A DNA stretch of 12,750 nucleotides from an uncultured Verrucomicrobiota bacterium (GTDB lineage: Bacteria; Verrucomicrobiota; Kiritimatiellia; RFP12; UBA1067), in the NCBI GenBank assembly GCA_946631535.1, contig CAMPAF010000044.1, forward strand, positions 1 through 12,750, read 5' to 3'. The position numbers were made by a program, and so were the translations under genes. Below the pieces are notes generated by a model. It saw nothing but the letters and a program-made list of their open reading frames with translations. It searched no databases and was not told where the DNA came from. Of this stretch, positions 1 through 7,500 are shown in pieces (the stretch's first letter is position 1; each line of letters opens with the position of its first letter).

Positions 1-277
1 GCGAGTTGCACTGGCGGCAGAACTTGCACTGCCTTCTCCCGTCGTAGAGGCAGTGCGCGCAGACGTCGCGCCTCTGGCACTCCATCTTGAACGCGCACCT
101 GTTCGTGACGCGGTAGGCCGCGCCCTTGTCGGACTCCACAGCGCGGGCCTTGATCTCGCGCGTGATCGTCGTGACGGGGCGTGACAGCTCCTTCGCGATC
201 ATGTATACTGTCTTCCTCGACTTCAGGCCGGTCTCTATCGCGAGCCGGTCCGAGTCGTCCAGTCTTGGCTTCTTCAT
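1..277 (-). CDS. IS30-family transposase, N-terminal part (runs off left edge)
   Basis: This is the first 92 codons of a transposase that continues beyond the left edge. Residues about 6-45 form a helix-turn-helix of the IS30 type, with the recognition segment LSRPVTTITREIK closely matching the family pattern of an L-x-R-x-x-[ST]-T-I-[ST]-R-E-I helix. A cysteine-rich segment follows at residues 61-90 (C61, C67, C73, C76, C84, C87, C90), as in many IS30 transposases of Firmicutes and gut bacteria, where it probably binds zinc. The DDE catalytic domain would lie outside the window, so it cannot be judged whether the element is intact. The ATG at 277-275 is preceded by an AAAAGGAAAAG purine run that can serve as ribosome binding site. 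The gene points away from the operon at 641. Family assignment is from recalled motifs and is fairly secure. Confidence 0.8.
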   Translation of the reverse strand, partial: MKKPRLDDSDRLAIETGLKSRKTVYMIAKELSRPVTTITREIKARAVESDKGAAYRVTNRCAFKMECQRRDVCAHCLYDGRRQCKFCRQCNS

Positions 278-369
278 CTTGTCTTTTCCTTTTCTTGTGG
301 AAGTGCGCCCGCACCGTGCGGACGCTACGGAGATAAGTATGAAGAAGCCTTTTCTAAAAGTAAATGCGA

Positions 370-389
370 CCTTCCCCCATGGGGGAAGG
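370..389. repeat. 20-bp perfect palindrome
   Basis: The sequence reads the same on both strands over 20 bases: CCTTCCCCCA followed by its exact reverse complement TGGGGGAAGG. It has no T-run, so it does not look like an intrinsic terminator. It lies 93 bases upstream of the transposase start. IS30 elements are known to favour symmetric, palindromic target sequences, so this could be a target site next to the IS end. It could equally be a protein-binding site. The palindrome is seen directly; both functions are inference. Confidence 0.7.
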
Positions 390-427
390 GATGAATCCCG
401 CTGCCCTTGACGGTGACTGCCTTTCCT

Positions 428-520
428 GTTGGGAACAACTCAATGCCACCGATCGCATCCCCCCGCTTGGGAACAAGTGGATGCGACTACCCCAGTCGCA
501 TTGAGTTTGGGAAGAAACAG
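428..520. repeat. Clustered inverted repeats with three TTGGGAA motifs
   Basis: TTGGGAA occurs three times on the plus strand, at 429-435, 467-473 and 507-513, spaced 38 and 40 bases. The first two copies sit in small hairpins with the same GGAA loop but different stems: GTTG/CAAC at 428-439 and CTTG/CAAG at 466-477. The second extends to 7 bp with one G-T pair over 463-480. The stem bases differ in a compensatory way, which suggests that pairing matters. A perfect 10-bp arm pair (AACTCAATGC at 437-446 with GCATTGAGTT at 498-507) encloses an 8-bp pair (453-460 with 479-486). An alternative 8-bp hairpin, ATGCGACT/AGTCGCAT, sits at 481-501 and excludes the larger fold. The block ends just before the promoter-like sequence, so an operator or regulator-binding array is plausible; a degenerate mobile repeat is the alternative. 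Confidence 0.6.
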
Positions 521-533
521 CGGTGCCATCGCT

Positions 534-562
534 TTACCAAAAGGGCTGGAATGTGATATGAT
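534..562 (+). promoter_or_regulatory. Predicted sigma-70-type promoter for the operon
   Basis: A -10 hexamer TATGAT (557-562, five of six consensus bases) is preceded by an extended -10 TG at 554-555. A -35-like TTACCA (534-539, four of six) lies 17 bases upstream. Transcription would start near 569, giving a leader of about 70 bases before the ATG at 641. This is the best match upstream of the first gene, and the inverted-repeat block ends just before its -35. The prediction rests on consensus match only. Confidence 0.45.
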
Positions 563-640
563 AGCGCCACGCATAATTGCGATCAGGTCAATTCTGTGCG
601 CCGCGTGAGCGGGGCGCGTTGAAGAGAAAGCGAGCAGAAA

Positions 641-877
641 ATGAGGAGATTGATTGCATTCCTTGGGGCCGCAGCGGCGCTGGCGCTGGGCGCGGCGACG
701 CCGTCGTCCGTGCCGGCATGGATCGACATCAACGCGCAGATCCCCGCGCGGACGGACATGGCGGTCGGCACGGTGGCGTTCACGACAAGCGCGGACGGCC
801 GTACGATCGACGAAGAGCCCGGCGGCGTCTGGACGCTGGTCACCTTGCAGCCGGGAATGATGGTGATCATTCGCTAA
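641..877 (+). CDS. Small secreted protein of unknown function (78 aa)
   Basis: The product begins MRRLIAFLGAAAALALGAA, a clear Sec-type signal peptide with two arginines and a hydrophobic alanine/leucine core, probably cut after residue 18 to 25. The remaining 50-60 residues contain no cysteine and no catalytic motif, and their alternating hydrophobic pattern (AVGTVAFTTS, VWTLVTLQPG) suggests a small beta-rich domain. I do not recognise a family. The ribosome binding site is weak (GAAGAG at 621-626, rather far away). The stop at 875-877 is directly followed by the strong AGGGAGGAG site of the next gene, so the two are almost certainly co-transcribed. It could be a remnant C-terminal domain of a longer protein, because its end (PGMMVIIR) resembles the end of the beta-helix protein at the other side of the window (SGMTIIFK). 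Coding status rests on the signal peptide and the operon spacing. Confidence 0.65.
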   Translation: MRRLIAFLGAAAALALGAATPSSVPAWIDINAQIPARTDMAVGTVAFTTSADGRTIDEEPGGVWTLVTLQPGMMVIIR

Positions 878-892
878 AGGGAGGAGCTCACG

Positions 893-2194
893 ATGAAACG
901 CATTTTCCTCATTTGCGCGGCGGCGGCAGGCGCCGCTTTCGCCGCCGTGCCGACCATCCGCGACGGCAGCGTGACGTTCCGGCAGGATTCCGGTCGTAAC
1001 GTGAAGATCGGCTACGTCCTGGACGGGACGCCGGCCGTGGTGACCGTCGACATCCTCACGAACGGCGTGTCCATGGGCGAGGCGACGTTCTGCGACGTGG
1101 CCGGAGCCGTCAACAGAGTGGTGCCGACCGGTTCGAACACGATCACGTGGGACGCCCGCAAGGCGTGGCCCGACCATGTCGCCTCGAACGTGACCGTGAA
1201 GGTGACGGCGTGGCCGACGAACGCGCCGCCGGACTACTGCGTGGTCGATCTCACGACCTCGCCCTACGACGTGCGGTACTACGTTTCCACGAACGCCCTG
1301 CCGGACGGCGGCCTCACGAACCGCGTCTACTGCCGCGACAGGCTCGTGCTCCGCAAGATTCCCGCCGCCGGCGTGACATTCAACATGGGGCAGAAGGCGG
1401 AATCCAAATATGGCGCCATGCAGATGCCGCACGCCGTCCAGCTTTCCGCCGACTACTACATGGGCATCTACACCTTGACGGTGAAGCAGTACAACACCAT
1501 CGCCAACGCCTCTGAAAGCGGCAGCTCCAAATTCGGCGACTCGAAGGAAACTCCGGTCAGCGACATCACATACGCCAACTTGCGCGGAAGCGGCTACATG
1601 TGGCCGCAAAACGGACACGACGTGGACGGCGACAGCGCCATCGGGAAGCTGCGCGCCAACACGGGGCTTGAATTCGACCTGCCGACGGACGCGCAGTGGG
1701 AGTTCGCCTGTCGTGCCGGCACCACGACGAGATGGTGGTTCGGTACCGGCTCGAACATGACGAATGCCCAGAAGGCTGAATGCGGCTGGTTCGGATGGTT
1801 GACGCCTTACGTTAGTTTCTACGGTACGACCACGAACGCCACGACAGGGGCGGTTACGACCAACCAGCATTGGGGCGCCATGCATCCCGTCGGCCTCCTG
1901 AAGCCCAACCCGTGGGGGCTTTACGACATGTACGGCAATACCTGGGAGACCTGCCTCGACTACTTCATCTACGACAAGGACGACTGGAGCTGGGTGGCGA
2001 ACGACTACCACGATCCGGTTACGGACCCGATGGGCGTGGCAAGCGTCGGCAACAACTACCATGTCGTACGCGGCGGCGGCTACAGCAACGGTACAGGCGA
2101 CGCCGATTCTGCCATGCGATTCTACGGCAACGGTAACATCGCGACGAAGTCGCTGGGGATCCGGCTGGTCTGTCCGGCGCTGGCAACACGATAG
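893..2194 (+). CDS. Secreted SUMF1-domain (FGE-like) protein, paralogue 1
   Basis: A signal peptide (residues 1-18, MKRIFLICAAAAGAAFAA) is followed by a beta-rich module at about 20-110 (IGYVLDGTPAVVTVDI, TVKVTAWPTN), a linker with LPDGGLTNRVY (137-146), and a SUMF1/C-type-lectin-fold domain from about 155 to 428. Domain landmarks are LPTDAQWEFACRAG (263-276), WGLYDMYGNTWE (341-352), VVRGGGYSNG (391-400) and the terminal GIRLVCP (422-428). True formylglycine-generating enzymes carry a C-x4-C pair just after the RGGS motif; here that stretch (GGYSNGTGDADSAMRF) has no cysteine. Sulfatase-activating activity is therefore unlikely, and glycan or protein binding is a better guess. The start is supported by AGGGAGGAG at 878-886. 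The next gene begins 16 bases downstream and is a paralogue. Confidence 0.9.
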   Translation: MKRIFLICAAAAGAAFAAVPTIRDGSVTFRQDSGRNVKIGYVLDGTPAVVTVDILTNGVSMGEATFCDVAGAVNRVVPTGSNTITWDARKAWPDHVASNVTVKVTAWPTNAPPDYCVVDLTTSPYDVRYYVSTNALPDGGLTNRVYCRDRLVLRKIPAAGVTFNMGQKAESKYGAMQMPHAVQLSADYYMGIYTLTVKQYNTIANASESGSSKFGDSKETPVSDITYANLRGSGYMWPQNGHDVDGDSAIGKLRANTGLEFDLPTDAQWEFACRAGTTTRWWFGTGSNMTNAQKAECGWFGWLTPYVSFYGTTTNATTGAVTTNQHWGAMHPVGLLKPNPWGLYDMYGNTWETCLDYFIYDKDDWSWVANDYHDPVTDPMGVASVGNNYHVVRGGGYSNGTGDADSAMRFYGNGNIATKSLGIRLVCPALATR

Positions 2195-2210
2195 GAAGGA
2201 GGATTTGACA

Positions 2211-3536
2211 ATGAAACGAATCGTTATCGGCATGATGGTGGTGACGGCGCTGGCGGCGGATGCCGCGTCTGCGATTACCGGCGTGAGCGCGGCGCAGAAT
2301 CCCCGGACGGGTCAGGTGGAGATTGTCTACAATCTCACCGGCGACGACGCGGTCGTGACGCTCGACGACATCCTGATGGACGGCGTCTCGATCGGCCCCT
2401 CCAACGTGACGACAGTGGTCGGACAGGCGGCGCGCAAGGTGCGGAGCGGGAACGGGCGCGTGATCTACTGGAATCCGCGCAAGGACATTCCCGGCCGCGA
2501 GCTGGCGGGGACGCTCACGGCGAAACTGACGGCTTGGCCGACGAATAATCCGCATGATTTCATGATGGTGCGTCTGGATGTCGCGAACATCACGAACCAC
2601 AACAACGTGTTCTGGTATTCGTCGGCGGCATGTCTGCCGGACGGTGGCCTGACGAACCCGGTCTACCGCCTCTCGCGCTACGTGATGCGCCGCATCCCCG
2701 CGAAGAACGTGGTGTGGCGCATGGGCGTCAGTTCCGTGTCCGATACTGGTGCGGCGGGCGATAGTAACCAGTACACACGCGGCGCCCCGCACTACGTGAA
2801 GCTGACGGCGGACTACTACATGGGAATTTATCCCGTCACGTACGGCCACCACAGGGCGATTGCTGGAAGCGTGCCGCAGACTTCGCCGAGCGGAAGCGAC
2901 GAGACGCCGCTCGGAGCTTATAATTATAAGACACTGCGCGGATCGGGGACCACATGGCCGGTGAATGGCCATACGCTTGCGGCAGGAGCAATTCTCCAGA
3001 CCTACCGCACGGTCATGGGGGTGGAGGTGGATCTGCCAACGGACGCGCAATGGGAATTCGCCGCACGTGCCGGGACTTCCCGGAAGTACGGCGTCAATGG
3101 CGGGACGGACAATTTCGGGACAACGGCCGCGCCGATCATCTGGTGCAGCAACACGGCGCCGCACAAAAGTTACCCGCAGGTGCCCGGCTTGTTGAAGCCG
3201 AACGCCTGGGGCCTCTACGATATGAACGGCAACGTTTGGGAGTGGTGCCTCGACCAGTACGATGGCACGTGGAACAGCGAGACCGACAACTGGTACGCCA
3301 ACGCCTGGAACCAGCAGACCGAGACGTATAACGGCGTGACCGTCTATGTCAATCCCGTCGGCATGCTCCTGAACACGGGGGCAAATACGGACAAATATCG
3401 CGTCCTTCGTGGCGGCAGCGTGGGCAATGGTTCAAATAACGCCCTGTCCTCCTATCGCCACATGCGGACATACGATTCCGGTGCCGACAACAACTGGAGT
3501 GGCTTCCGCCTTGCCTGCCCGGTGCCGACGCTCTGA
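2211..3536 (+). CDS. Secreted SUMF1-domain (FGE-like) protein, paralogue 2
   Basis: The 441-aa product has the same layout as the gene before it. A signal peptide (MKRIVIGMMVVTALAADAASA, residues 1-21) is followed by the beta-rich module at about 22-110 (VEIVYNLTGDDAVVTLDDI, LTAKLTAWPTN), the LPDGGLTNPVY linker (142-152), and a SUMF1 domain to the end. Landmarks are LPTDAQWEFAARAG (275-288), WGLYDMNGNVWEWC (333-346), RVLRGGS (397-403) and GFRLACP (431-437). The segment after RGGS (VGNGSNNALSSYRHMRTYD) has no cysteine, so the FGE catalytic pair is missing. I place the start at 2211, not at the in-frame ATG 150 bases upstream, because AAGGAGGA at 2196-2203 gives ideal spacing and the upstream extension would overlap the previous gene and hide the signal peptide. 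The previous stop lies inside this ribosome binding site region, which indicates tight coupling. Confidence 0.9.
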   Translation: MKRIVIGMMVVTALAADAASAITGVSAAQNPRTGQVEIVYNLTGDDAVVTLDDILMDGVSIGPSNVTTVVGQAARKVRSGNGRVIYWNPRKDIPGRELAGTLTAKLTAWPTNNPHDFMMVRLDVANITNHNNVFWYSSAACLPDGGLTNPVYRLSRYVMRRIPAKNVVWRMGVSSVSDTGAAGDSNQYTRGAPHYVKLTADYYMGIYPVTYGHHRAIAGSVPQTSPSGSDETPLGAYNYKTLRGSGTTWPVNGHTLAAGAILQTYRTVMGVEVDLPTDAQWEFAARAGTSRKYGVNGGTDNFGTTAAPIIWCSNTAPHKSYPQVPGLLKPNAWGLYDMNGNVWEWCLDQYDGTWNSETDNWYANAWNQQTETYNGVTVYVNPVGMLLNTGANTDKYRVLRGGSVGNGSNNALSSYRHMRTYDSGADNNWSGFRLACPVPTL

Positions 3537-3547
3537 GGGCCGAACCC

Positions 3548-4540
3548 ATGAGCCGACTGACGTTTGCCATCGTCGTAGTCGTTCTTGCCTGTGCGGCGTT
3601 TGGCGGCGACTATCTTGTGATCGACTGCCATGCGCCTTGCAATGCCGCGCAGTATGCGTCTGCGGAGGACTTGCCGCATGGCGGCTTGACCAACCGCATT
3701 TACGCGCGCGATTATCTCGTCATGCGTCGCATCCCTGCCGCAGGGCAGACGTTCCGCATGGGGAACGAACGCGCCGAGGCGGACGCGATGTCCGGCAACA
3801 AGAGCAAGCGGCTTGAGTACTACACGAACGCCTTGCCGCATGATGTGACGCTCGCGACCGACTACTGGATGTCGGTCTATCCGCTCACGCAGCGGCAGAG
3901 CGTGCTGCTCACGGGCCAGCCGAACACGTCCGTGTATGACCAGCCCGAGGCGACGGAACCGTGGAAGAGCGGATATGGCGAGCCTGACGAACGCCCTGCG
4001 GAATGTCTCTCGTGGGAAGACCTGATGGGGCTGGAGGACGAATTGCCTGCGGACGGAAGTGCGTCCGCGCGCAGCGTGCTGGGCGTGATCCGCGAACGGA
4101 CGGGCTGGGCGTTCGCGCTTCCGACGGACGCGCAATGGGAGTTCGCGTGCAGGGCCGGCGCGAAAGGTCCCTGGAACTTCGTGCAGGAGGCGGATGCCGT
4201 CGGTAGACCCGACGCGAAGACGTTCTGCGCGCATGGCTGGTTCGGATGGATGGGCGGGATGCGTTACCCAGGCGGACACGAGCATTGGGGGTCGACCCAT
4301 CCGGTGGGGCTGCTGAAGCCGAACGCATGGGGGCTCTACGACATGCACGGTAACGTGTGGGAGTGGTGTCGGGACACGTTTGCGCCCGGCGGCGAACGTC
4401 GGGTGTTGCGCGGCGGGGCGTTTGCCAACGGGCCTGCGGACTGCAGGAGCGCGTTCCGTTACGGGCGGTCTCCGGAAGACCGCAGCAGCAGCTTTGGCGT
4501 CCGGCTGGTTCTCCCGGCCGGGGCGGAAAACGGGCGATGA
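3548..4540 (+). CDS. Secreted SUMF1-domain (FGE-like) protein, paralogue 3, short form
   Basis: The 330-aa product starts with a hydrophobic export signal (FAIVVVVLACAAF, residues 6-18); the VLAC near residue 15 is a poor lipobox. It lacks the roughly 90-residue beta module of its two upstream paralogues and begins at the segment equivalent to their linker: DYLVIDCHAP, then LPHGGLTNRIYARD (42-55) and RRIPAAGQTFRMG. The SUMF1 domain shows LPTDAQWEFACRAG (191-204), WGLYDMHGNVWEWC (261-274), RVLRGGAF (285-292) and GVRLVLP (317-323). One cysteine (C299, in NGPADCRSAFR) sits where the second FGE cysteine is expected, but the first is absent, as in many non-FGE SUMF1 proteins such as the PvdO/EgtB-like group. 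The gap to the previous gene is 11 bases with only a weak GAGG ribosome site, so translation may be coupled. Confidence 0.88.
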   Translation: MSRLTFAIVVVVLACAAFGGDYLVIDCHAPCNAAQYASAEDLPHGGLTNRIYARDYLVMRRIPAAGQTFRMGNERAEADAMSGNKSKRLEYYTNALPHDVTLATDYWMSVYPLTQRQSVLLTGQPNTSVYDQPEATEPWKSGYGEPDERPAECLSWEDLMGLEDELPADGSASARSVLGVIRERTGWAFALPTDAQWEFACRAGAKGPWNFVQEADAVGRPDAKTFCAHGWFGWMGGMRYPGGHEHWGSTHPVGLLKPNAWGLYDMHGNVWEWCRDTFAPGGERRVLRGGAFANGPADCRSAFRYGRSPEDRSSSFGVRLVLPAGAENGR

Positions 4541-4554
4541 CATCTGGAACGAAG

Positions 4555-4559
4555 AAGGG
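4555..4559 (+). promoter_or_regulatory. Ribosome binding site that decides the GH13-like start
   Basis: AAGGG, within a longer GAAGAAGGG run, ends directly against the in-frame ATG at 4560, which leaves no spacing for that codon. The next in-frame ATG at 4569 is 9 bases away, the usual distance, and gives a protein that begins MKMLAGL with an immediate signal peptide. The 4569 start is therefore preferred. A longer frame open from 4380 overlaps the preceding gene and its extra residues look like shadow translation. Confidence 0.55.
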
Positions 4560-4568
4560 ATGAACGGC

Positions 4569-7500
4569 ATGAAGATGCTTGCGGGGTTGTGTCTGGCGGC
4601 GTGTGCCGCTGCGGCGGCGGAACTGCCGCTTGGAACCGATCAGGCGGGACGCACGACATTCGGCGACGCGCGCATGCGCGTCGCGTTCAATCCGGCCACG
4701 TCCCTGCCGGCGACGATTGCGGTTGACGGCGAGGAGCTGTTCGTGCCGAACGGTTCGCACGGGGTTGACATTGCGCTGCCGAATCCGGTTCCGGGCTTGC
4801 CGCGCGACTTGCCCGTGAAGGGGCTGGGCGTATCGCGCGTCGGGGACGACGTCGTGCGCGGGTCGATGACGGCCGGGCCTTGGCGGATCGACGGGTATGT
4901 GCAGCTCGTGCCGGAGCGGCGCGCCATCCGCAGATGGTTCTCGTTTGAATGGACCGGGACGAACGCGGTGAAGTTCTCCACCCTGGGCGTGCGCATGGGG
5001 ACGTTCCGCTGCGCGGAGGGCAAGGGCTTCTACATCCTCCCGTGGCGTTGGCGGGACAACCGCCGGCGCCGGTCGGAATGGAAGGTCGGGTCGTCGCACT
5101 CGGCGATTCAGGGAAGCGAGTCGCACGTCGTCGCCGAGAACGGCGCGGGCTGGAGCGTGCTCGCGTGCGTGGACTGTCTGCAGCCCTACTCCGACCGCGC
5201 GCAGCACACGGTGACGGAACGGGCGGACGGACTTGCGTTTTCGGTGTACGCGTACATGCGCGGCGTGGCGCATCCGGGGAAGCCGCAGCGTGTCGGCGAC
5301 TTCTGGCTGATGTTCAGGAAGGGCGGCGCCGAGGAGGCGCTGCGCAACATGCACGACTGGCATCGTCTCGTGGGGCACCTGCCGCCGAAGGATCGTCCGG
5401 AATGGGTCCACGACCTCATCCTCTACAGCACGCACCCGCGCGGGCGCGGGATGTCCGAGCCGGGCGGCTTCCGCCATGCGCAGGAGTACATCCCCTACAT
5501 CGAGGCGCTTGGCGTGAACGCGATCTGGCTGCGTCCGGTGGAGCATTCTGGGTGTTACGTTCCCGACGAAATGTACCAGCTTCAGGACGACGTCGGCACC
5601 GAGGCGGACCATCTCGCCTACGTGCGCGCCGCCCATGCGCGCGGAATCAAGGTGTGGCGGGACGCCGTCATGCACGGCGGAAAGTCAGACAACCGCCGCT
5701 CGCGGGAGCACCCGGAATGGGTGTGCTGGAAGGAGGACGGTTCGCAGCAGGATTCGTACTGGGCGTATGATTTCCGCTGGCCGTCGTGGGTCAAGTACTT
5801 CGCGGACTACGTGGAGTGGACGACGCGCAAGTACGAGCTGGACGGCTGGCGCATGGACGTGCCGACGGGTTCGCGTTTTCCGAACTGGAATCCGGACATT
5901 CCGTACGACCGCGCCAGCTACGCGCAGCATCAGGGCGGGCTCGCGCAGATGCGTGCGATCCGCGCGGCGATGAAGCGCGCGAATCCCGACTCCTGCACGC
6001 TTGCGGAGGCGAATCCCAGCTACTGCAGCGTGACATGCGACACGATCCACGACCAGCTGCTCTGCCACGCCTACTTCCACTGGTTCGACGACCATCCCGT
6101 GGCGGATGTCGTCGGCTGGCTCTCGCAGTGGCTGGAAGACCAGCGGAACGCCTTCGTCCCCGGCACGGTGTGGATGCGCTATCCCGAAAGCCACGACGCC
6201 TATCCCTGCGACAACCTGTGGGGACGCGCGGGGGCCAATGCGCTGATGGCGTTCAGCGCGTGGATCGAGGGTTTCCCGCTCGTCATGAACGAGAGCGAGG
6301 ACGGCGCGTTCGAGGCATACAGGAGAATATTCGCCATCCGCAAGGCGCTGCCGGAGCTGACGCGCGGCAGCGCGGACTACCTGTCGGTGAAGGCGCCGCC
6401 CGGCGTGTTCGCCTGCCGTCGCAGCCTGGCCGACGTCGAGTCGGTCGTCTACGTGAACTTCAACGGGTACCGCGTCACGGAAGGCGGGCTGGACCTGCCG
6501 CCGTTCGGATACACGGTCGTGCGGACGCGCGGGCCGTCCGTGGCGTCCTGCCTGAAGGAAGTCGTGAAGAAGCCGTATGAGACGAGATGCGGCAACGGGC
6601 GAAGCGGCTTCACGGCGGAGCTCAGGGACATGACCAACGGGCTTGTCCGTGCGGCGTACCGCATTGCGGAGGACAAGACGGCGGACGGCTGCCGTTATCG
6701 GGTGGCCGATTTCGGGGGATGCGATCCGGCGCGCGTGCGGCTGGTCATCCGCTTGCCGGACGTCGGGCGCTGGTATGCGCATGCCGCGGAAGGCAGTTTC
6801 GAAAGTCCGTTCCTCGTGAGGCATCCGAAGATGGACGCCTACCATCGGTATGACAGATGGATGGACGGTGCGGTGCGCTGGGATTCGCGGCTCCATCCAT
6901 TTGGCTTCAAACGCGAACACGCGGCCGTGGGCGGCGTGGCGGGGGATGCGGCCTACGAATGCTTTGGATTTGACGCGAACGCCGATGTGAAACTCTGGGA
7001 TCGGCTCGGTGCAGAGCCGGGATTGGCGGTGTCGGTGTCCGGCACGAACGCGGCGGCGTTCGCCGTGACGTGCGCGGTGCGACCGTCAGCCGCCGCGCTT
7101 GCGCCGCGAGACGCCGGCACGGACGATCCGCGCCTCCGTCCCGCGATGGGCGGCTGGCTGTACGAGGACGGCGCGATGCGCCTGCGGATCCGGCGCACGG
7201 GAGCGGTCGCGGGGATGTGGCGGAAGGGGACTGACGGTAGCTGGTGCGAGGTGCTGCGGAGCTTTGGTGCGCGGGGCCGGAAACCCGATGCGCCAAAGAC
7301 GCCCCGCCAGGTCTGGGGCGGACGAGATCCCGACACGAAGGATCAGGCGTTCTCCCCCTCGCCCTACGCGCGTTTTGTCCGTGATTCTGATGGCACGCTG
7401 CGCCTCTTCTTCGACGGAGGGACGGTTCGCGGCATCGAGCAGAATGCGGGCGACATGCCGAAGCCGATCCGCACGGAAACGACGTACACGTTCGCCCGTT

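Larger units (their letters stand above)
278..640. other. Non-coding stretch between transposase and operon
   Basis: I see no convincing gene here on either strand. The part next to the transposase (278 to roughly 370) probably contains the IS30 element's terminal inverted repeat, but with the other end missing it cannot be placed. A short hairpin CTTTT-CT-AAAAG lies at 349-360 and a near-palindrome CCGCAC-C-GTGCGG at 309-321. A 20-bp palindrome lies at 370-389. Inverted repeats around three TTGGGAA motifs fill 428-520, and a promoter-like sequence occupies 534-562. An open frame at 126-410 on the plus strand runs antisense through the transposase and has no family resemblance, so it is not called. 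Confidence 0.6.

Noticed and set aside
126..410. A 94-codon plus-strand open frame at the left end
   Set aside because: It runs antisense through the transposase N-terminus and then through the palindrome, and has no plausible ribosome site or family similarity.
481..501. The perfect 8-bp hairpin as an intrinsic terminator
   Set aside because: It is not followed by a run of T on either strand, and no gene ends next to it.
440..2233. Long antisense open frames opposite the SUMF1 and hydrolase genes (also at 2019-3164, 3452-5675 and 5685-6920)
   Set aside because: Their translations are arginine/histidine-rich shadows without recognisable motifs, and the plus-strand genes have family motifs and good ribosome binding sites.
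2010..4510. The C-terminal ends of the SUMF1 proteins as variable regions of a diversity-generating retroelement
   Set aside because: Target proteins of such elements do use this fold, but there is no reverse transcriptase or template repeat in the window. The three ends are not near-identical with adenine-specific differences.
893..4540. Calling the three SUMF1 proteins sulfatase-activating formylglycine-generating enzymes
   Set aside because: The required pair of cysteines after the RGG motif is absent in all three, and no sulfatase gene is in the window.
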